The notes: generated by a model not told the origin, from the sequence alone. A stretch of 44,718 nucleotides of DNA from Acidimicrobiaceae bacterium (GCA_027315005.1 DAHUZT010000053.1:1-44718); one strand, 5' to 3'. Counted from the stretch's first letter, positions 23,761 to 31,536 are shown. Numbers and translations are program-made.

Positions 23761-23813
23761 CCGGTCCGGTGCCCCGGGAGCGGGGCCTGGCTCAACGGGG
23801 AGATCGGGACCGG
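23761..23813 (+). terminator. Nested stem-loop directly after the membrane-protein gene
   Basis: Immediately after the stop codon, CCGGTCC (23761-23767) pairs with GGACCGG (23807-23813). Inside is a GCCCCG/CGGGGC hairpin (23771-23776 with 23781-23786) and a GGAG loop. There is no T-tract, so if it terminates transcription it is not of the classic intrinsic kind. Confidence 0.4.
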
Positions 23814-23838
23814 GAGGCAGCCGGAACCAATCGGTCCC

Positions 23839-23844
23839 TAGGCT
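23839..23844 (+). promoter_or_regulatory. -10 element TAGGCT of the nitroreductase gene
   Basis: TAGGCT ends nine bases before the GTG at 23854; there is no ribosome binding site in the interval. Confidence 0.5.
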
Positions 23845-23853
23845 GGTGGCATC

Positions 23854-24561
23854 GTGCGCGATCCGAGTCGTCGTCCATTCGAGCGGTCCGCTGCCGCCGG
23901 GGATCCACCCCGGTCGAGGAAGGCCGCGCCTGAAGGAGAACGTCCGGGTCCGTCTGCCCTCTTCGAGGGGCGCCGATCGGAACCGGATGCCGAAGGCGCG
24001 CCTCCAGACGCGAAAGCCCTGACCGCCATCTTGAGAGCGGCGACGACGGTGCCGGACCACGGTGGCCTGCACCCGTGGCGGTTCGCGGTGGTCACCCGCG
24101 ACGGCCAGGAGCGGTTCGGCGATGCCCTGGTGTCGGGTCTGATCAGTGGTGGGGACCCGCCCGAAGCCGCCCGCATCAAGATGCGATCGAAAGCCAGCGC
24201 CGCGCCGTGCGCAATCGTGCTCATCGCCTCACCCGAGGTCACTTCCAACGTCCCGGAGTGGGAGCAGGTGGCCTCGGCGGCCTGCACGGGCTACGCGGTG
24301 CTACTGGCCGCCGCCGCTCTCGGATACGGCGCCGTCTGGAAGAGCGCCGCGGTCCTCGACACGCCACCGGTGCGAAGTCTGTTCGAATTGAAGGAGCACG
24401 AACGGCTCCTCGGCTGGGTGAACGTGGGGACGCCGAAGGAGCCGCTGGCTCGCAGCCGGAACCAAGCGAAGCAGCCCGATCTGGCCGGTTTGGTCACCGT
24501 CCTCGGAGCGCGGACTGAACCGTTTCGGACGCTGGCTCCGAAACAGGTGAGCATCGACTGA
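23854..24561 (+). CDS. Nitroreductase-family flavoprotein
   Basis: The 235-residue product has an Arg/Pro-rich N-terminal extension of about 45 residues, then the nitroreductase fold. The segment AILRAATTVPDHGGLHPWRFAVVT is the FMN-phosphate-binding region in the YdjA-like group (usually R..AP.H....PWRF). EWEQVASAACTGYAVLLAAAALGYGAVWKSA forms the long dimer helix, and LLGWVNVGTPKEP is the closing strand. Such enzymes use NAD(P)H and FMN to reduce nitro groups, quinones or other acceptors. The GTG start is supported by TAGGCT nine bases upstream; the extension is unusual and a later start cannot be excluded. Confidence 0.85.
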   Translation: MRDPSRRPFERSAAAGDPPRSRKAAPEGERPGPSALFEGRRSEPDAEGAPPDAKALTAILRAATTVPDHGGLHPWRFAVVTRDGQERFGDALVSGLISGGDPPEAARIKMRSKASAAPCAIVLIASPEVTSNVPEWEQVASAACTGYAVLLAAAALGYGAVWKSAAVLDTPPVRSLFELKEHERLLGWVNVGTPKEPLARSRNQAKQPDLAGLVTVLGARTEPFRTLAPKQVSID

Positions 24562-24591
24562 CAGCGGCGCGCACTCTGACTGCGCTCCCAC

Positions 24592-24927
24592 CTATCCCCA
24601 CTGGGCGAGGGGCGGTCCGTATCCGGCCTCTGCAGCACAGAGACCGCACAGGTCGATTCGGCGGGCCCCGGGACGATCGGTGGCGGCCACCCGGCGCCAG
24701 CCATAGCGTCGAGCCTCTTCCAGACACGATGATTCGGACCGGCGGGGAGTGGTCCGGGCTCCGCATCGACCACAGATCCGGAAGTGGCCCCCTTCGTCAG
24801 CGCACTCGTCCGGCCATCCCGCAGCGTGGTTGTCCCGGGGATCGGCCCATGGCGCCGAACGGTGATCGGTGTCCGGTGCGTCCCCGTCGAAGTCGCCCAT
24901 CTCGAACTGGTCAGCATGGTCGTGCAT
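24592..24927 (-). CDS. Small Cys-rich (zinc-ribbon-like) protein
   Basis: The 111-residue product begins MHDHADQFEMGDFDGDAPD, an acidic and His-rich N-terminus. The second half carries ICGRCGARTTPRRSESSC and later RIDLCGLCAAEAGYG. The CxxC...CxxC arrangement with about 40 residues between suggests one zinc ribbon. The ATG at 24927 has GGGAG eight bases upstream, and a TACACT element lies further up (24947-24952 on the plus strand as AGTGTA). A longer in-frame extension to 25023 would overlap the divergent gene's promoter. Function unknown; it is divergent from another small Cys protein. Confidence 0.6.
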   Translation of the reverse strand: MHDHADQFEMGDFDGDAPDTDHRSAPWADPRDNHAAGWPDECADEGGHFRICGRCGARTTPRRSESSCLEEARRYGWRRVAATDRPGARRIDLCGLCAAEAGYGPPLAQWG

Positions 24928-24990
24928 ATCGGTCGCTCCCGATCCGAGTGTACCGATGGCTTCGTCGCCCCGGAGACCGCGTGGAACGAG

Positions 24991-24996
24991 TATCAT
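24991..24996 (+). promoter_or_regulatory. -10 element TATCAT of the 25001 gene
   Basis: TATCAT ends four bases before GTG 25001, so the transcript would start within or just after the start codon region. This supports a leaderless start at 25001, although the spacing is the shortest in the window. Confidence 0.4.
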
Positions 24997-25000
24997 CACC

Positions 25001-25351
25001 GTGTTGAAAACTCCCGGACCCATTCGGTGCGGCTGGTGCCACCGCCCGGTGGCCCAGCGGCCGGGTCCCGGACGTCCTCGCCGATACTGCCGGCCGTCGC
25101 ACCGCCAACGGGCCTACGAGGCCCGTCGTCGATCCGACGCCCTCGCCATACCGGCCGGCCAGGTGGTGGTGTCCGAGACCGAGCTGCGGCGGGTCCACGA
25201 TCGGTTGTACCAGCTCGAGGCCGCGCTCGAGGACGTGGAGGGCGACCTGGTGGAGACCGACGACCCCGACAGGTATCGCAGGGCCTTCGACCACCTGTAT
25301 CGGGCCGTGTTGGATCTGGCGGGAATGGTCGTCGAGCCGATCCGGGGGTAG
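25001..25351 (+). CDS. Small zinc-finger-type protein with coiled C-terminus
   Basis: The 116-residue protein starts VLKTPGPIRCGWCHRPVAQRPGPGRPRRYCRPSHRQRAYEARR. The pattern CxWC...GRPRxYC...RQRAYEARR is a compact treble-clef-like zinc site found in actinobacterial proteins; the usual fourth Cys is replaced by His (SHRQ). The rest is a helical, acidic segment (LRRVHDRLYQLEAALEDVEGDLVE) that could dimerise as a coiled coil, ending with a hydrophobic helix HLYRAVLDLAGMVVEPI. Basic finger plus coiled coil suggests a DNA-binding regulator (inference). The GTG at 25001 is favoured over a start at 24869 that would run back across the divergent gene. Confidence 0.65.
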   Translation: MLKTPGPIRCGWCHRPVAQRPGPGRPRRYCRPSHRQRAYEARRRSDALAIPAGQVVVSETELRRVHDRLYQLEAALEDVEGDLVETDDPDRYRRAFDHLYRAVLDLAGMVVEPIRG

Positions 25352-25454
25352 CGCCGGACCAGCCGAAATCGAGCGACGGTGGCGCAGCGGAGGTGCGCGT
25401 GGCGAACCGGACCGGAGACCACGCCACCGGGTTCGGCATCCGGCAAAACCGCCG

Positions 25455-25482
25455 ATAATGTATATTATGTAAAGTCTAGGAT
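25455..25482 (+). promoter_or_regulatory. AT-rich dyad and TAGGAT element upstream of the aldolase gene
   Basis: In the 289-base gap between 25351 and 25641, ATAAT-GTAT-ATTAT (25455-25468) forms a dyad with five-base arms; ATAATGTA and ATTATGTA are also direct near-repeats. It is by far the most AT-rich run nearby. TAGGAT at 25477-25482 could be a -10 element. Together they look like an operator-promoter for a GntR-, IclR- or TetR-type regulator not encoded here. The rest of the gap shows nothing convincing. Confidence 0.45.
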
Positions 25483-25640
25483 CTGTAGGGGTGGAGGGTC
25501 TCGGCAGGTGAGCCGGTCCGAGTCGGCGCTCCGGAGTCGCGTGCATGGGCGTTGGCCCTGGGGCATGATGGGATCGGGACCGCGGGGCCCGGGACCGCCG
25601 AGTCCGTCCGATGGGAAGCGGACCAGTTGAGGAGGATGCC

Positions 25641-26405
25641 GTGCCGGAGATCGTGCAGAGGCAACTGGGGCAGGAGCTCGCCTCCCCCGGGTTGGAACGG
25701 CTGTACCGGAAGCAGCGGTTGGCAGCGGCGTTCCGCCTGTTCTCCCGCTTCGGTTTCGACGAGGGTGTGGCCGGCCACATCACGGCGCGGGATCCGGAGC
25801 GACCGGACCATCTCTGGGTGAACCCGTTCGGGATGCATTTCGGTCACATCGGGGTGTCAGACCTGTTGCTGGTGAACCACGAGGGGGTGGTCGTCGAGGG
25901 GGACCGGCCGGTCAACACCGCCGCATTCGTGATCCACTCTCAGCTCCACGCCGCTCGCCCCGACGTGATCGCCGCCGCCCATGCCCACTCGGTCTACGGC
26001 AAGTCCTTCTCGTCTCTCGGTAGGGAGCTCGATCCGATCACCCAGGACGTGTGTGCGTTCTACGAGGACCACGCCGTGTTCGATGACTACACCGGCGTGG
26101 TTCTCGATCTCGAGGAGGGGAAGCGTATCGCACACGCCCTCGGAGGGAACAAGGCGGCCATACTCCGCAATCACGGTCTGCTGACTGTGGGTCATTCGGT
26201 CGACGAGGCGGTGTGGTGGTTCATCACCATGGAGCGTTCGTGCCAGGCACAGCTCCTGGCCTCCGCCGCCGGCGATCCGGTGCTGATCGATGCCGGGATG
26301 GCACGACTGACCGCAGGCCAGGTCGGCTCGCACGCCGCGGGCTGGTTCAGCTTTCAACCGTTGTTCGATCGGATCGTCCGGGAACAGCCCGACCTGTTGG
26401 AATAA
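25641..26405 (+). CDS. Class II aldolase/adducin-family protein
   Basis: The 254-residue protein has the class II aldolase (fuculose-phosphate aldolase/adducin) fold. GFDEGVAGHITARDPERPDHLWVNPFGMHF is the substrate-phosphate loop region, AAAHAHSVYGKSFSSLG supplies two zinc-binding His residues, and AAILRNHGLLTVG the third. The long form with HLWVNPFGMHFGHI and DVCAFYEDHAVFDDYTGVV resembles the adducin-like aldolases found in aromatic and sugar-acid catabolism gene sets. The reaction is probably reversible aldol cleavage or decarboxylation, substrate unknown. GTG 25641 is chosen because GAGGAGG lies five bases upstream. The gene converges on gcvPB. Confidence 0.85.
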   Translation: MPEIVQRQLGQELASPGLERLYRKQRLAAAFRLFSRFGFDEGVAGHITARDPERPDHLWVNPFGMHFGHIGVSDLLLVNHEGVVVEGDRPVNTAAFVIHSQLHAARPDVIAAAHAHSVYGKSFSSLGRELDPITQDVCAFYEDHAVFDDYTGVVLDLEEGKRIAHALGGNKAAILRNHGLLTVGHSVDEAVWWFITMERSCQAQLLASAAGDPVLIDAGMARLTAGQVGSHAAGWFSFQPLFDRIVREQPDLLE

Positions 26406-26426
26406 GTCGGTCCCGAGCCCGCCTGG

Positions 26427-27971
26427 TCAACGTCTGGCGTCGGCGGTCGGGATGAGGGTTCGGGCGGCCCGTGCCTCGTCGACCCTCCGAACCGGTGTGG
26501 ACAGGGGGTAGTGGCCGAGCGGCTCGGAGGTGGCAGAGGCGGCCTCCTCGGCTATGCGATTGAGCGCGTCGGCCAGCGCTTCGAGCGTCTCGGGGCTCTC
26601 GGTCTCGGTCGGCTCGATCATGAGGGCCTCGTCCACGATCAGCGGGAAGTAGACCGTCGGAGCATGGAATCCCTCCTCGAGGAGGCGTTTGGCCACGTCG
26701 AGCGCCCGCACGCCGTGCTCTTGTCTCAGGCGGCGTGCCGACACGACGACCTCGTGCATGCAGGGTCGATCGAAGGGCACCTCGTAGTGCTCCCGGAGCC
26801 GGTGCCGGAGCCAGTTGGCGTTGAGGACGGCCGTCTCGGCCACCCGGTGGAGACCGTCTCCCCCGTTGACGAGGATGTAGCCCAGTGCCCTGGCCAGTAC
26901 GAGGGCGTTGCCGTGCCAGGAGTGCACCCGTCCGATCGACCGTTCCGGCGTCTGCCAGACCAGGTCGGGCCCGTCAGTGTCTGTTCGTGACCTGGTCGCT
27001 CGGGGGCCGGGCAGGAAGGGCACCAGGTGCTCGGCCACCGCGACCGGGCCGGCACCGGGCCCTCCGCCGCCGTGAGGCGTGGCGAAGGTCTTGTGGAGGT
27101 TCATGTGGACGATGTCGAACCCCATATCCCCTGGCCGCACCACCCCGAGGATCGCGTTCAGATTGGCGCCGTCGTAGTAGAGCAGGCCTCCGACCTCGTG
27201 GACGGCACCGGCGATGGCCTCGATGTCCTCCTCGAAGAGGCCGAGGGTGTTGGGGTTGGTCAGCATGATGCCGGCGACGTCCTCGTCGAGTACGGCTCGC
27301 AGGGCAGCCAGGTCCACACAGCCCCGTTCGTCGCTGGGCACGGTCACCACCCGGTAGCCGCCGAGGGTCACCGAGGCCGGGTTGGTGCCGTGTGCCGAGT
27401 CGGGGATGATCACCGTTCCACGAGTCTGTCCCCGCGACTCGTGCCACGCACGCATGAGCAGGAGCCCGGTCAGCTCCCCAGCCGCTCCCGCAGCCGGCTG
27501 CAGGGTCGCGCCCGCCATCCCGGTGATGATGCAGAGTGCCTCTTCGAGCTGGATCAACAGTGCGAGCCAGCCCTGGACGAGCGAGGCCGGGGCTGCCGGA
27601 TGGGCTCCCGCCAACCCGGGCAGCGCGGCGATCGCGTCGCACACCTTGGGGTTGTACTTCATGGTGCACGAACCCAGCGGGTAGGCCCCGAGGTCGACCG
27701 AGAACTGCCGGTGGGACAACCGGGTGAAGTGGCCGGTCAGATCCCGTTCGGACAGCTCGGGGATCCGGACCGCCTCACTCCTGCGATGGGTCTCGGGTAC
27801 CAGCTCGTCGAGCGGGACAGGGGGGACACCCGTCGTCCGGAAGGAGTACGCCGACCTTCCCGGATGGGAGAGCTCGAACAGTGTTGGTTCGCTGTCCCGG
27901 CCGAGCAGGGGGGCGCTGGACGCCCTGCCGCCGGGCGCCCCGCGGCCGCCACCGCTGGAGGTGGCGCTCAC
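26427..27971 (-). CDS. gcvPB: Glycine dehydrogenase (decarboxylating) subunit 2
   Basis: This 514-residue PLP-containing subunit of the split P-protein decarboxylates glycine and passes the aminomethyl group to lipoyl-GcvH. The family core starts at SVDLGAYPLGSCTMKYNPKV. SAHGTNPAS and NPNTLGLFEEDI follow, and the PLP lysine lies in HMNLHKTFATPHGGGGPGAGP, about residue 280. TETESPETLEALADAL is the usual C-terminal helix. The N-terminal 25 residues are Gly/Ser/Arg-rich. The GTG start overlaps the gcvPA stop (GTGA on the minus strand), so the two subunits are coupled and likely made in equal amounts. Confidence 0.95.
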   Translation of the reverse strand: MSATSSGGGRGAPGGRASSAPLLGRDSEPTLFELSHPGRSAYSFRTTGVPPVPLDELVPETHRRSEAVRIPELSERDLTGHFTRLSHRQFSVDLGAYPLGSCTMKYNPKVCDAIAALPGLAGAHPAAPASLVQGWLALLIQLEEALCIITGMAGATLQPAAGAAGELTGLLLMRAWHESRGQTRGTVIIPDSAHGTNPASVTLGGYRVVTVPSDERGCVDLAALRAVLDEDVAGIMLTNPNTLGLFEEDIEAIAGAVHEVGGLLYYDGANLNAILGVVRPGDMGFDIVHMNLHKTFATPHGGGGPGAGPVAVAEHLVPFLPGPRATRSRTDTDGPDLVWQTPERSIGRVHSWHGNALVLARALGYILVNGGDGLHRVAETAVLNANWLRHRLREHYEVPFDRPCMHEVVVSARRLRQEHGVRALDVAKRLLEEGFHAPTVYFPLIVDEALMIEPTETESPETLEALADALNRIAEEAASATSEPLGHYPLSTPVRRVDEARAARTLIPTADARR

Positions 27972-29311
27972 CTGGCGGCCTTGGTCAGTGCAGCCACGAA
28001 GGCGTCGATCTCGTCCCGGGTCCGCCGTTCGGTGACGGCCACCAGCAGCCCACGCTCACCGCCCTCGAAGTCACCGCCGAGTGGGATCCCGGCGAGGAAC
28101 CCTTCGTTCGCCATCCGTTCCACCACCACGTCGCTGGGCACCGGCAGCCGCACGGCGAACTCCCTGAGAACGGGGGCCGAGACGAACGGCTCGAGGCGCC
28201 CATCCGAGAAGAGAGCGGCGCGGGCATAGTGGGTGGCGCTGGCGCACCGGTGGCCCATCTCGGCCAGTCCCTGCGTGCCCAGCCAAGCGAGCTGCACCGC
28301 AGCAGTAACAGCCATCAGCGTCTGATTGGTGCACACGTTGGACGTGGCCTTCTCTCGCCGGATGTCCTGCTCCCGGGCCCGCAGTGTCGTCACGTAGGCC
28401 CGCTTTCCATCGACATCGACCGTCTCCCCCACCAGCCGGCCTGGGAGCCTCCGGAGGTGCTCCTCGGTGCATGTGAACAGACCGAGAGCCGGTCCGCCGA
28501 AGGCGAGCGGCATGCCGAACACCTGACCCTCGCCCACCACCACGTCGGCTCCCCATGATCCGGCCGGTCGCATCAGACCGGCCGCCACCGGATCGGCCGC
28601 GACCACCAACGTCGCACCGGTTTCGTCACACAGACGCCGGGCGGCAGCGACATCGTCGATGCAGCCGAGATAGTTGGGGTAGGCCAGGACCACCACCCCC
28701 GGTGGGCCGTCACCGTCGACGTCGGGCCAGCGGGTCACCCCATCGGTGAGCGGCACGGTGCGGATCTGGTGGCCGGTGCCGTGTCCGTAGGTGGCGAGCA
28801 TGGACCGCCAGTTCGGATGGACCCCCTGGGACACCCAGACCAGTGAGCGACCCGACGCCCCCACGCCGAGATTCACCGCCTCGACGGTGGCCGATCCCCC
28901 GTCGTACAGCGAGGCGTTGGCCACCGGGAGCCCGGACAGTCGGGCGATGAGGGTCTGGTATTCGAAGAGGGCCTGGAGCACTCCCTGGGCCACCTCGGGC
29001 TGATAGGGCGTGTAGGAGGTCACGAATTCGGATCGACCGGCCAGCGCCCGGGTCACCGGAGGGACCTCGTGGTCGTAGACGCCCCCACCGGCGAAACAGA
29101 TCATTTGGTCGCTTCGGGCCCGGTTGGCAGCGGCCAGATCCTCGAAGTGGGCGAGGACGTCCGGCTCGGTGACGCCATCATCCAGCTCGAGCCCGTGTTG
29201 GAGCCGGAGCGATTCGGGCACGGCGCTGAAGAGCGCCTCGGTCGAAGGGAGGCCGAGGAAGGACAGCATGGAAGCCACGTCCTCCTCGGTGTGCGGCAGG
29301 TAGGTGCCCAT
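27968..29311 (-). CDS. gcvPA: Glycine dehydrogenase (decarboxylating) subunit 1
   Basis: The 447-residue protein matches the usual length of the N-terminal half of the two-chain P-protein. It begins MGTYLPHTEEDVASMLSFLG, the typical start, which is why the ATG at 29311 is chosen over longer frames. Other family landmarks are CFAGGGVYDHEVPPVTRALAGRSEFVTSYTPYQPEVAQG, ASLYDGGSATVEAV and EGQVFGMPLAFGGPALGLF, and near the end REKATSNVCTNQTLMAV. It partners GcvPB in the glycine cleavage system. The gene begins eight bases after gcvT ends and overlaps gcvPB by four bases. Confidence 0.94.
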   Translation of the reverse strand: MGTYLPHTEEDVASMLSFLGLPSTEALFSAVPESLRLQHGLELDDGVTEPDVLAHFEDLAAANRARSDQMICFAGGGVYDHEVPPVTRALAGRSEFVTSYTPYQPEVAQGVLQALFEYQTLIARLSGLPVANASLYDGGSATVEAVNLGVGASGRSLVWVSQGVHPNWRSMLATYGHGTGHQIRTVPLTDGVTRWPDVDGDGPPGVVVLAYPNYLGCIDDVAAARRLCDETGATLVVAADPVAAGLMRPAGSWGADVVVGEGQVFGMPLAFGGPALGLFTCTEEHLRRLPGRLVGETVDVDGKRAYVTTLRAREQDIRREKATSNVCTNQTLMAVTAAVQLAWLGTQGLAEMGHRCASATHYARAALFSDGRLEPFVSAPVLREFAVRLPVPSDVVVERMANEGFLAGIPLGGDFEGGERGLLVAVTERRTRDEIDAFVAALTKAAR

Positions 29312-29319
29312 GGACCGAC

Positions 29320-30444
29320 TCAGTCCACCGAACCGTCGGAGGGGTGGTCGCTCGCCCACTGGCCGGGGCGGACGAAGGGCCTGTTCACCACGGTTCCCGT
29401 CAACGACCGGCCACGCTGTTCGAGCGTCACCGGTGCCGACGGCGGAAGTTCGACCGCGGTGGTCACGAGGGCGAGGGCGATACCGCGCCCGAGCATCGGC
29501 GAAAAGTTGCCGCTCGTCACCACGCCGAGGGATCGACCGCCCGACGACACCTCGGCACCCTGCCGTGGGGGCTGCCTACCCTCGGTGGTGAGCCCGATCA
29601 GGTGCCGGCCGACCGCTCCCCGCTCGGCGAGGAGGGCCCGACGACCCCGGAAGGTCGGCTTGTCCCAGCCCACCACCCAGGCCAGTCCAGCCTGGAGCGG
29701 CGTGATACCCGGCCCCAGCTCGTGGCCGTGGAGCGGCAGTGCGGCCTCGAGACGCAGTGTGTCCCGGGCGCCGAGCCCGGCCGGTACCACCCCGACCTCG
29801 GACAGGGCCTGCCAGAGTGCGCCGGCGTCCCCGGCCGGAATGGCGCACTCCATCCCTTCCTCGCCGGTGTAACCCGTGCCGGCGACCTGGCAAGGCACGC
29901 CGCGCCAGCTCAGCTGGGCCACGTCGAAGCGTCCTATGGCCTCCGCCCCGGGAATCACCCGGGCCAGACGGGTTCGGGCCGCCGGGCCCTGTACGGCGAT
30001 CACGCACCGGGTGTCGGTGACGTCCACACCTCCGACGGCCTCGAGCACGCGCTCGGTGGTCGAAGCGGTGGGCATGACGTCGAAGACCCCGTCGGGGCGC
30101 CACCAGACGATGAGGTCGTCCACCACCGATCCGTCATGCTCGTCGAGCAGATGGGTGTACTGCGCCCGACCAGGACCGATCCTACCGAGGTCGTTGCTGA
30201 GCACCGTCTGGAGCCGACCGAATGCTGCCGTGCCGTCGAGCCGGACCGTTCCGAGGTGACTGACGTCGAAGGCGACTGCATCGCTTCGACAGGCCCGGTG
30301 TTCGGCGATGGTCCCCCTCGGGTAGGCGAGCGGCATCTCCCAGCCCCCGAACTCCACCAGCTTTGCCCCCAAGTGACGGTGCACGTCGATGAGGGACGAG
30401 TGCCTGAGGCTCGTCGTCACCGTGTCTCCCACCGTGTCGCTCAC
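29320..30444 (-). CDS. gcvT: Aminomethyltransferase (glycine cleavage T protein)
   Basis: The T protein releases ammonia and transfers the one-carbon unit from the H protein to tetrahydrofolate. The 374-residue sequence starts with the family pattern LIDVHRHLGAKLVEFGGWEMPLAY. It keeps the folate-site segment GSVVDDLIVWW with the catalytic Asp, GYTGEEGMECAIPA, and GLGARDTLRLEAALPLHGHEL, and has a C-terminal GcvT barrel (PRQGAEVSSGGRSLGVVTSGNFSPMLGRGIALALV). The GTG start is supported by a TAACCT element six bases upstream. gcvH and the lipoamide dehydrogenase gene are not in the window. No glycine-riboswitch-like sequence precedes it; only 21 bases separate it from the upstream gene. Confidence 0.94.
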   Translation of the reverse strand: MSDTVGDTVTTSLRHSSLIDVHRHLGAKLVEFGGWEMPLAYPRGTIAEHRACRSDAVAFDVSHLGTVRLDGTAAFGRLQTVLSNDLGRIGPGRAQYTHLLDEHDGSVVDDLIVWWRPDGVFDVMPTASTTERVLEAVGGVDVTDTRCVIAVQGPAARTRLARVIPGAEAIGRFDVAQLSWRGVPCQVAGTGYTGEEGMECAIPAGDAGALWQALSEVGVVPAGLGARDTLRLEAALPLHGHELGPGITPLQAGLAWVVGWDKPTFRGRRALLAERGAVGRHLIGLTTEGRQPPRQGAEVSSGGRSLGVVTSGNFSPMLGRGIALALVTTAVELPPSAPVTLEQRGRSLTGTVVNRPFVRPGQWASDHPSDGSVD

Positions 30445-30450
30445 CGCGCA

Positions 30451-30456
30451 AGGTTA
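30451..30456 (-). promoter_or_regulatory. -10 element TAACCT of gcvT, leaderless
   Basis: On the minus strand TAACCT ends six bases before the GTG at 30444. It allows gcvT-gcvPA-gcvPB to be transcribed apart from the MerR-led pair upstream. Confidence 0.5.
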
Positions 30457-30465
30457 GCTGCCGTC

Positions 30466-30861
30466 TCATGCGGTCCGGGATACGGCCAGCCTTCCGGGAT
30501 CCACTCCGGCCAATCCATACGTGGACAGGAGGGCCAGCGTGTCACGCTGGTAGAGCAGGGTGACACGCACATCGGGGTATAGCGCGGCCGCGCGGCGCAC
30601 CTTCCGCCGCTTCTTGGCCACGAGACGCTGGTCGAGTGCGGTTACCTCGACGAAGAGCCCGGGATCCGGGAGCCAGAAGTCGGGTCGGAACCCTGCAGTC
30701 CGCCGCCCTCGCTCGTCCCATTCGAGAGCGAACTCGACCGGCTCGTACTCCCAGGGGACGTCGTAGAAATCGAGGATGCGCGCGAACCGCTCCTCCGTCT
30801 CATGGGCGAAGCGCCGCAGCTGCCGGTCGTCCCCGTCCGGGCCCTTGGAAATGCCGATCAA
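30466..30861 (-). CDS. Small nuclease-like protein (PD-(D/E)xK-like core)
   Basis: The 131-residue protein contains a helix-rich start (RRFAHETEERFARILDFYDVPWEYEP), then a strand series EWDERGRRTAGFRPDFWLPDPGLFVEVTALDQRLVAKKRRKVRRAAALYPD. The arrangement 'E...PDFWLP...FVEV(K/T)...KKRRK' resembles the PD-(D/E)xK nuclease fold, with Asp in RPDFW and Glu in FVEV, but the usual Lys two residues after Glu is Thr here; the later KKRRK could substitute. It may bind or cut nucleic acid, or be an inactive relative. The TTG start overlaps the MerR stop (TTGA), so the two are translationally coupled. Confidence 0.6.
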   Translation of the reverse strand: MIGISKGPDGDDRQLRRFAHETEERFARILDFYDVPWEYEPVEFALEWDERGRRTAGFRPDFWLPDPGLFVEVTALDQRLVAKKRRKVRRAAALYPDVRVTLLYQRDTLALLSTYGLAGVDPGRLAVSRTA

Positions 30862-31421
30862 CGGCCGCCGGCCTCGGCGGCCCTACCAGGAACCGTCGGA
30901 CTCCCGGCTTCGATGCCGGACCGGTTGCCGATCTCGATCACCGCCGCCTCGAGCTCGGAAACCACGCCGGCCAGGGGCAGGATGTTGAAGACCCCCTGTC
31001 CCCCGGCCAGGAGGTCGACTACCTCGCCGTCGGAGTGGGCGAGGACGGACCTGCTTCCGGCCAGAACCAGTTGCGCACTGGCCAGATCGCCACCGAGGTC
31101 TCCGCGCAGGCACTCGACGGCCTGACGCGCCTGGCGAAGCTTCAGGCCGGAGTCGAGGAGCCGCTTGATGACCTTGAGCTCGAGGACGTCGCCGTAGGAG
31201 TACCGGCGCTGGGTGCCGCTCCCCTGGGCGTCGGTGATGGAAGGACGCATGAGCCCGGTCCTCGCCCAGTAGTCGAGCTGGCGGTAGGTGATCCCGACCA
31301 GTTCGCAGACGACGGGTCCCCGGAACCCACGATGGGGATGTTCGCCCTGTCGCAGGGAAGCCGTCTCCGGCGGCTCCGAGAGCCGGTCACCACTGCTCGG
31401 TCGAACCGTCTGGTCGCCCAC
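30858..31421 (-). CDS. MerR-family transcriptional regulator (Rv1828-like)
   Basis: This protein of about 187 residues carries the winged-helix segment FRGPVVCELVGITYRQLDYWARTGLMRPSI, followed by RRYSYGDVLELKVIKRLLDSGLKLRQARQAVECL, the classic MerR recognition wing and dimer helix. The 'CELVGITYRQLDYWARTGL' version is shared with mycobacterial Rv1828. The C-terminal domain (LVLAGSRSVLAHSDGEVVDLLAGGQGVFNILPL) is typical of that subgroup, whose effector is unknown. GTG 31421 is preferred because GGAGGAG lies five bases upstream. A TTG at 31493 near the predicted transcription start is an alternative that adds 24 residues. A large dyad upstream suggests autoregulation. Confidence 0.85.
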   Translation of the reverse strand: MGDQTVRPSSGDRLSEPPETASLRQGEHPHRGFRGPVVCELVGITYRQLDYWARTGLMRPSITDAQGSGTQRRYSYGDVLELKVIKRLLDSGLKLRQARQAVECLRGDLGGDLASAQLVLAGSRSVLAHSDGEVVDLLAGGQGVFNILPLAGVVSELEAAVIEIGNRSGIEAGSPTVPGRAAEAGGR

Positions 31422-31503
31422 TTCGGCTCCTCCACCTCGATGACAGGTTGATCGTTCGGTGAGGTTGATCGTCGACTTCACCTTCACGCTCAACCTGCAG
31501 CTC

Positions 31504-31536
31504 AGGGTACCACACCTGCGTAACTACGTACCTGTG
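31504..31536 (-). promoter_or_regulatory. MerR promoter: -10 TACCCT and an adjacent 26-bp imperfect dyad
   Basis: At 31511-31536 the sequence follows the symmetric pattern CACA-N2-T-N-CGTA-N2-TACG-N-A-N2-TGTG, with 18 of 26 positions matching its own reverse complement. On the minus strand it sits two bases upstream of TACCCT (31509-31504), in the spacer and -35 area where MerR proteins bind. A GGTTGATCGT direct repeat lies downstream, near 31447-31472. Confidence 0.6.

Noticed and set aside
25021-25446. Minus-strand frames opposite the small zinc-finger gene
   Set aside because: They are antisense to a frame with a clear Cys-site motif and have low-complexity Arg/Pro composition.
30445-30465. 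Glycine riboswitch ahead of gcvT
   Set aside because: Only 21 bases separate gcvT from the upstream gene, too short for a riboswitch, and a -10 element lies there instead.
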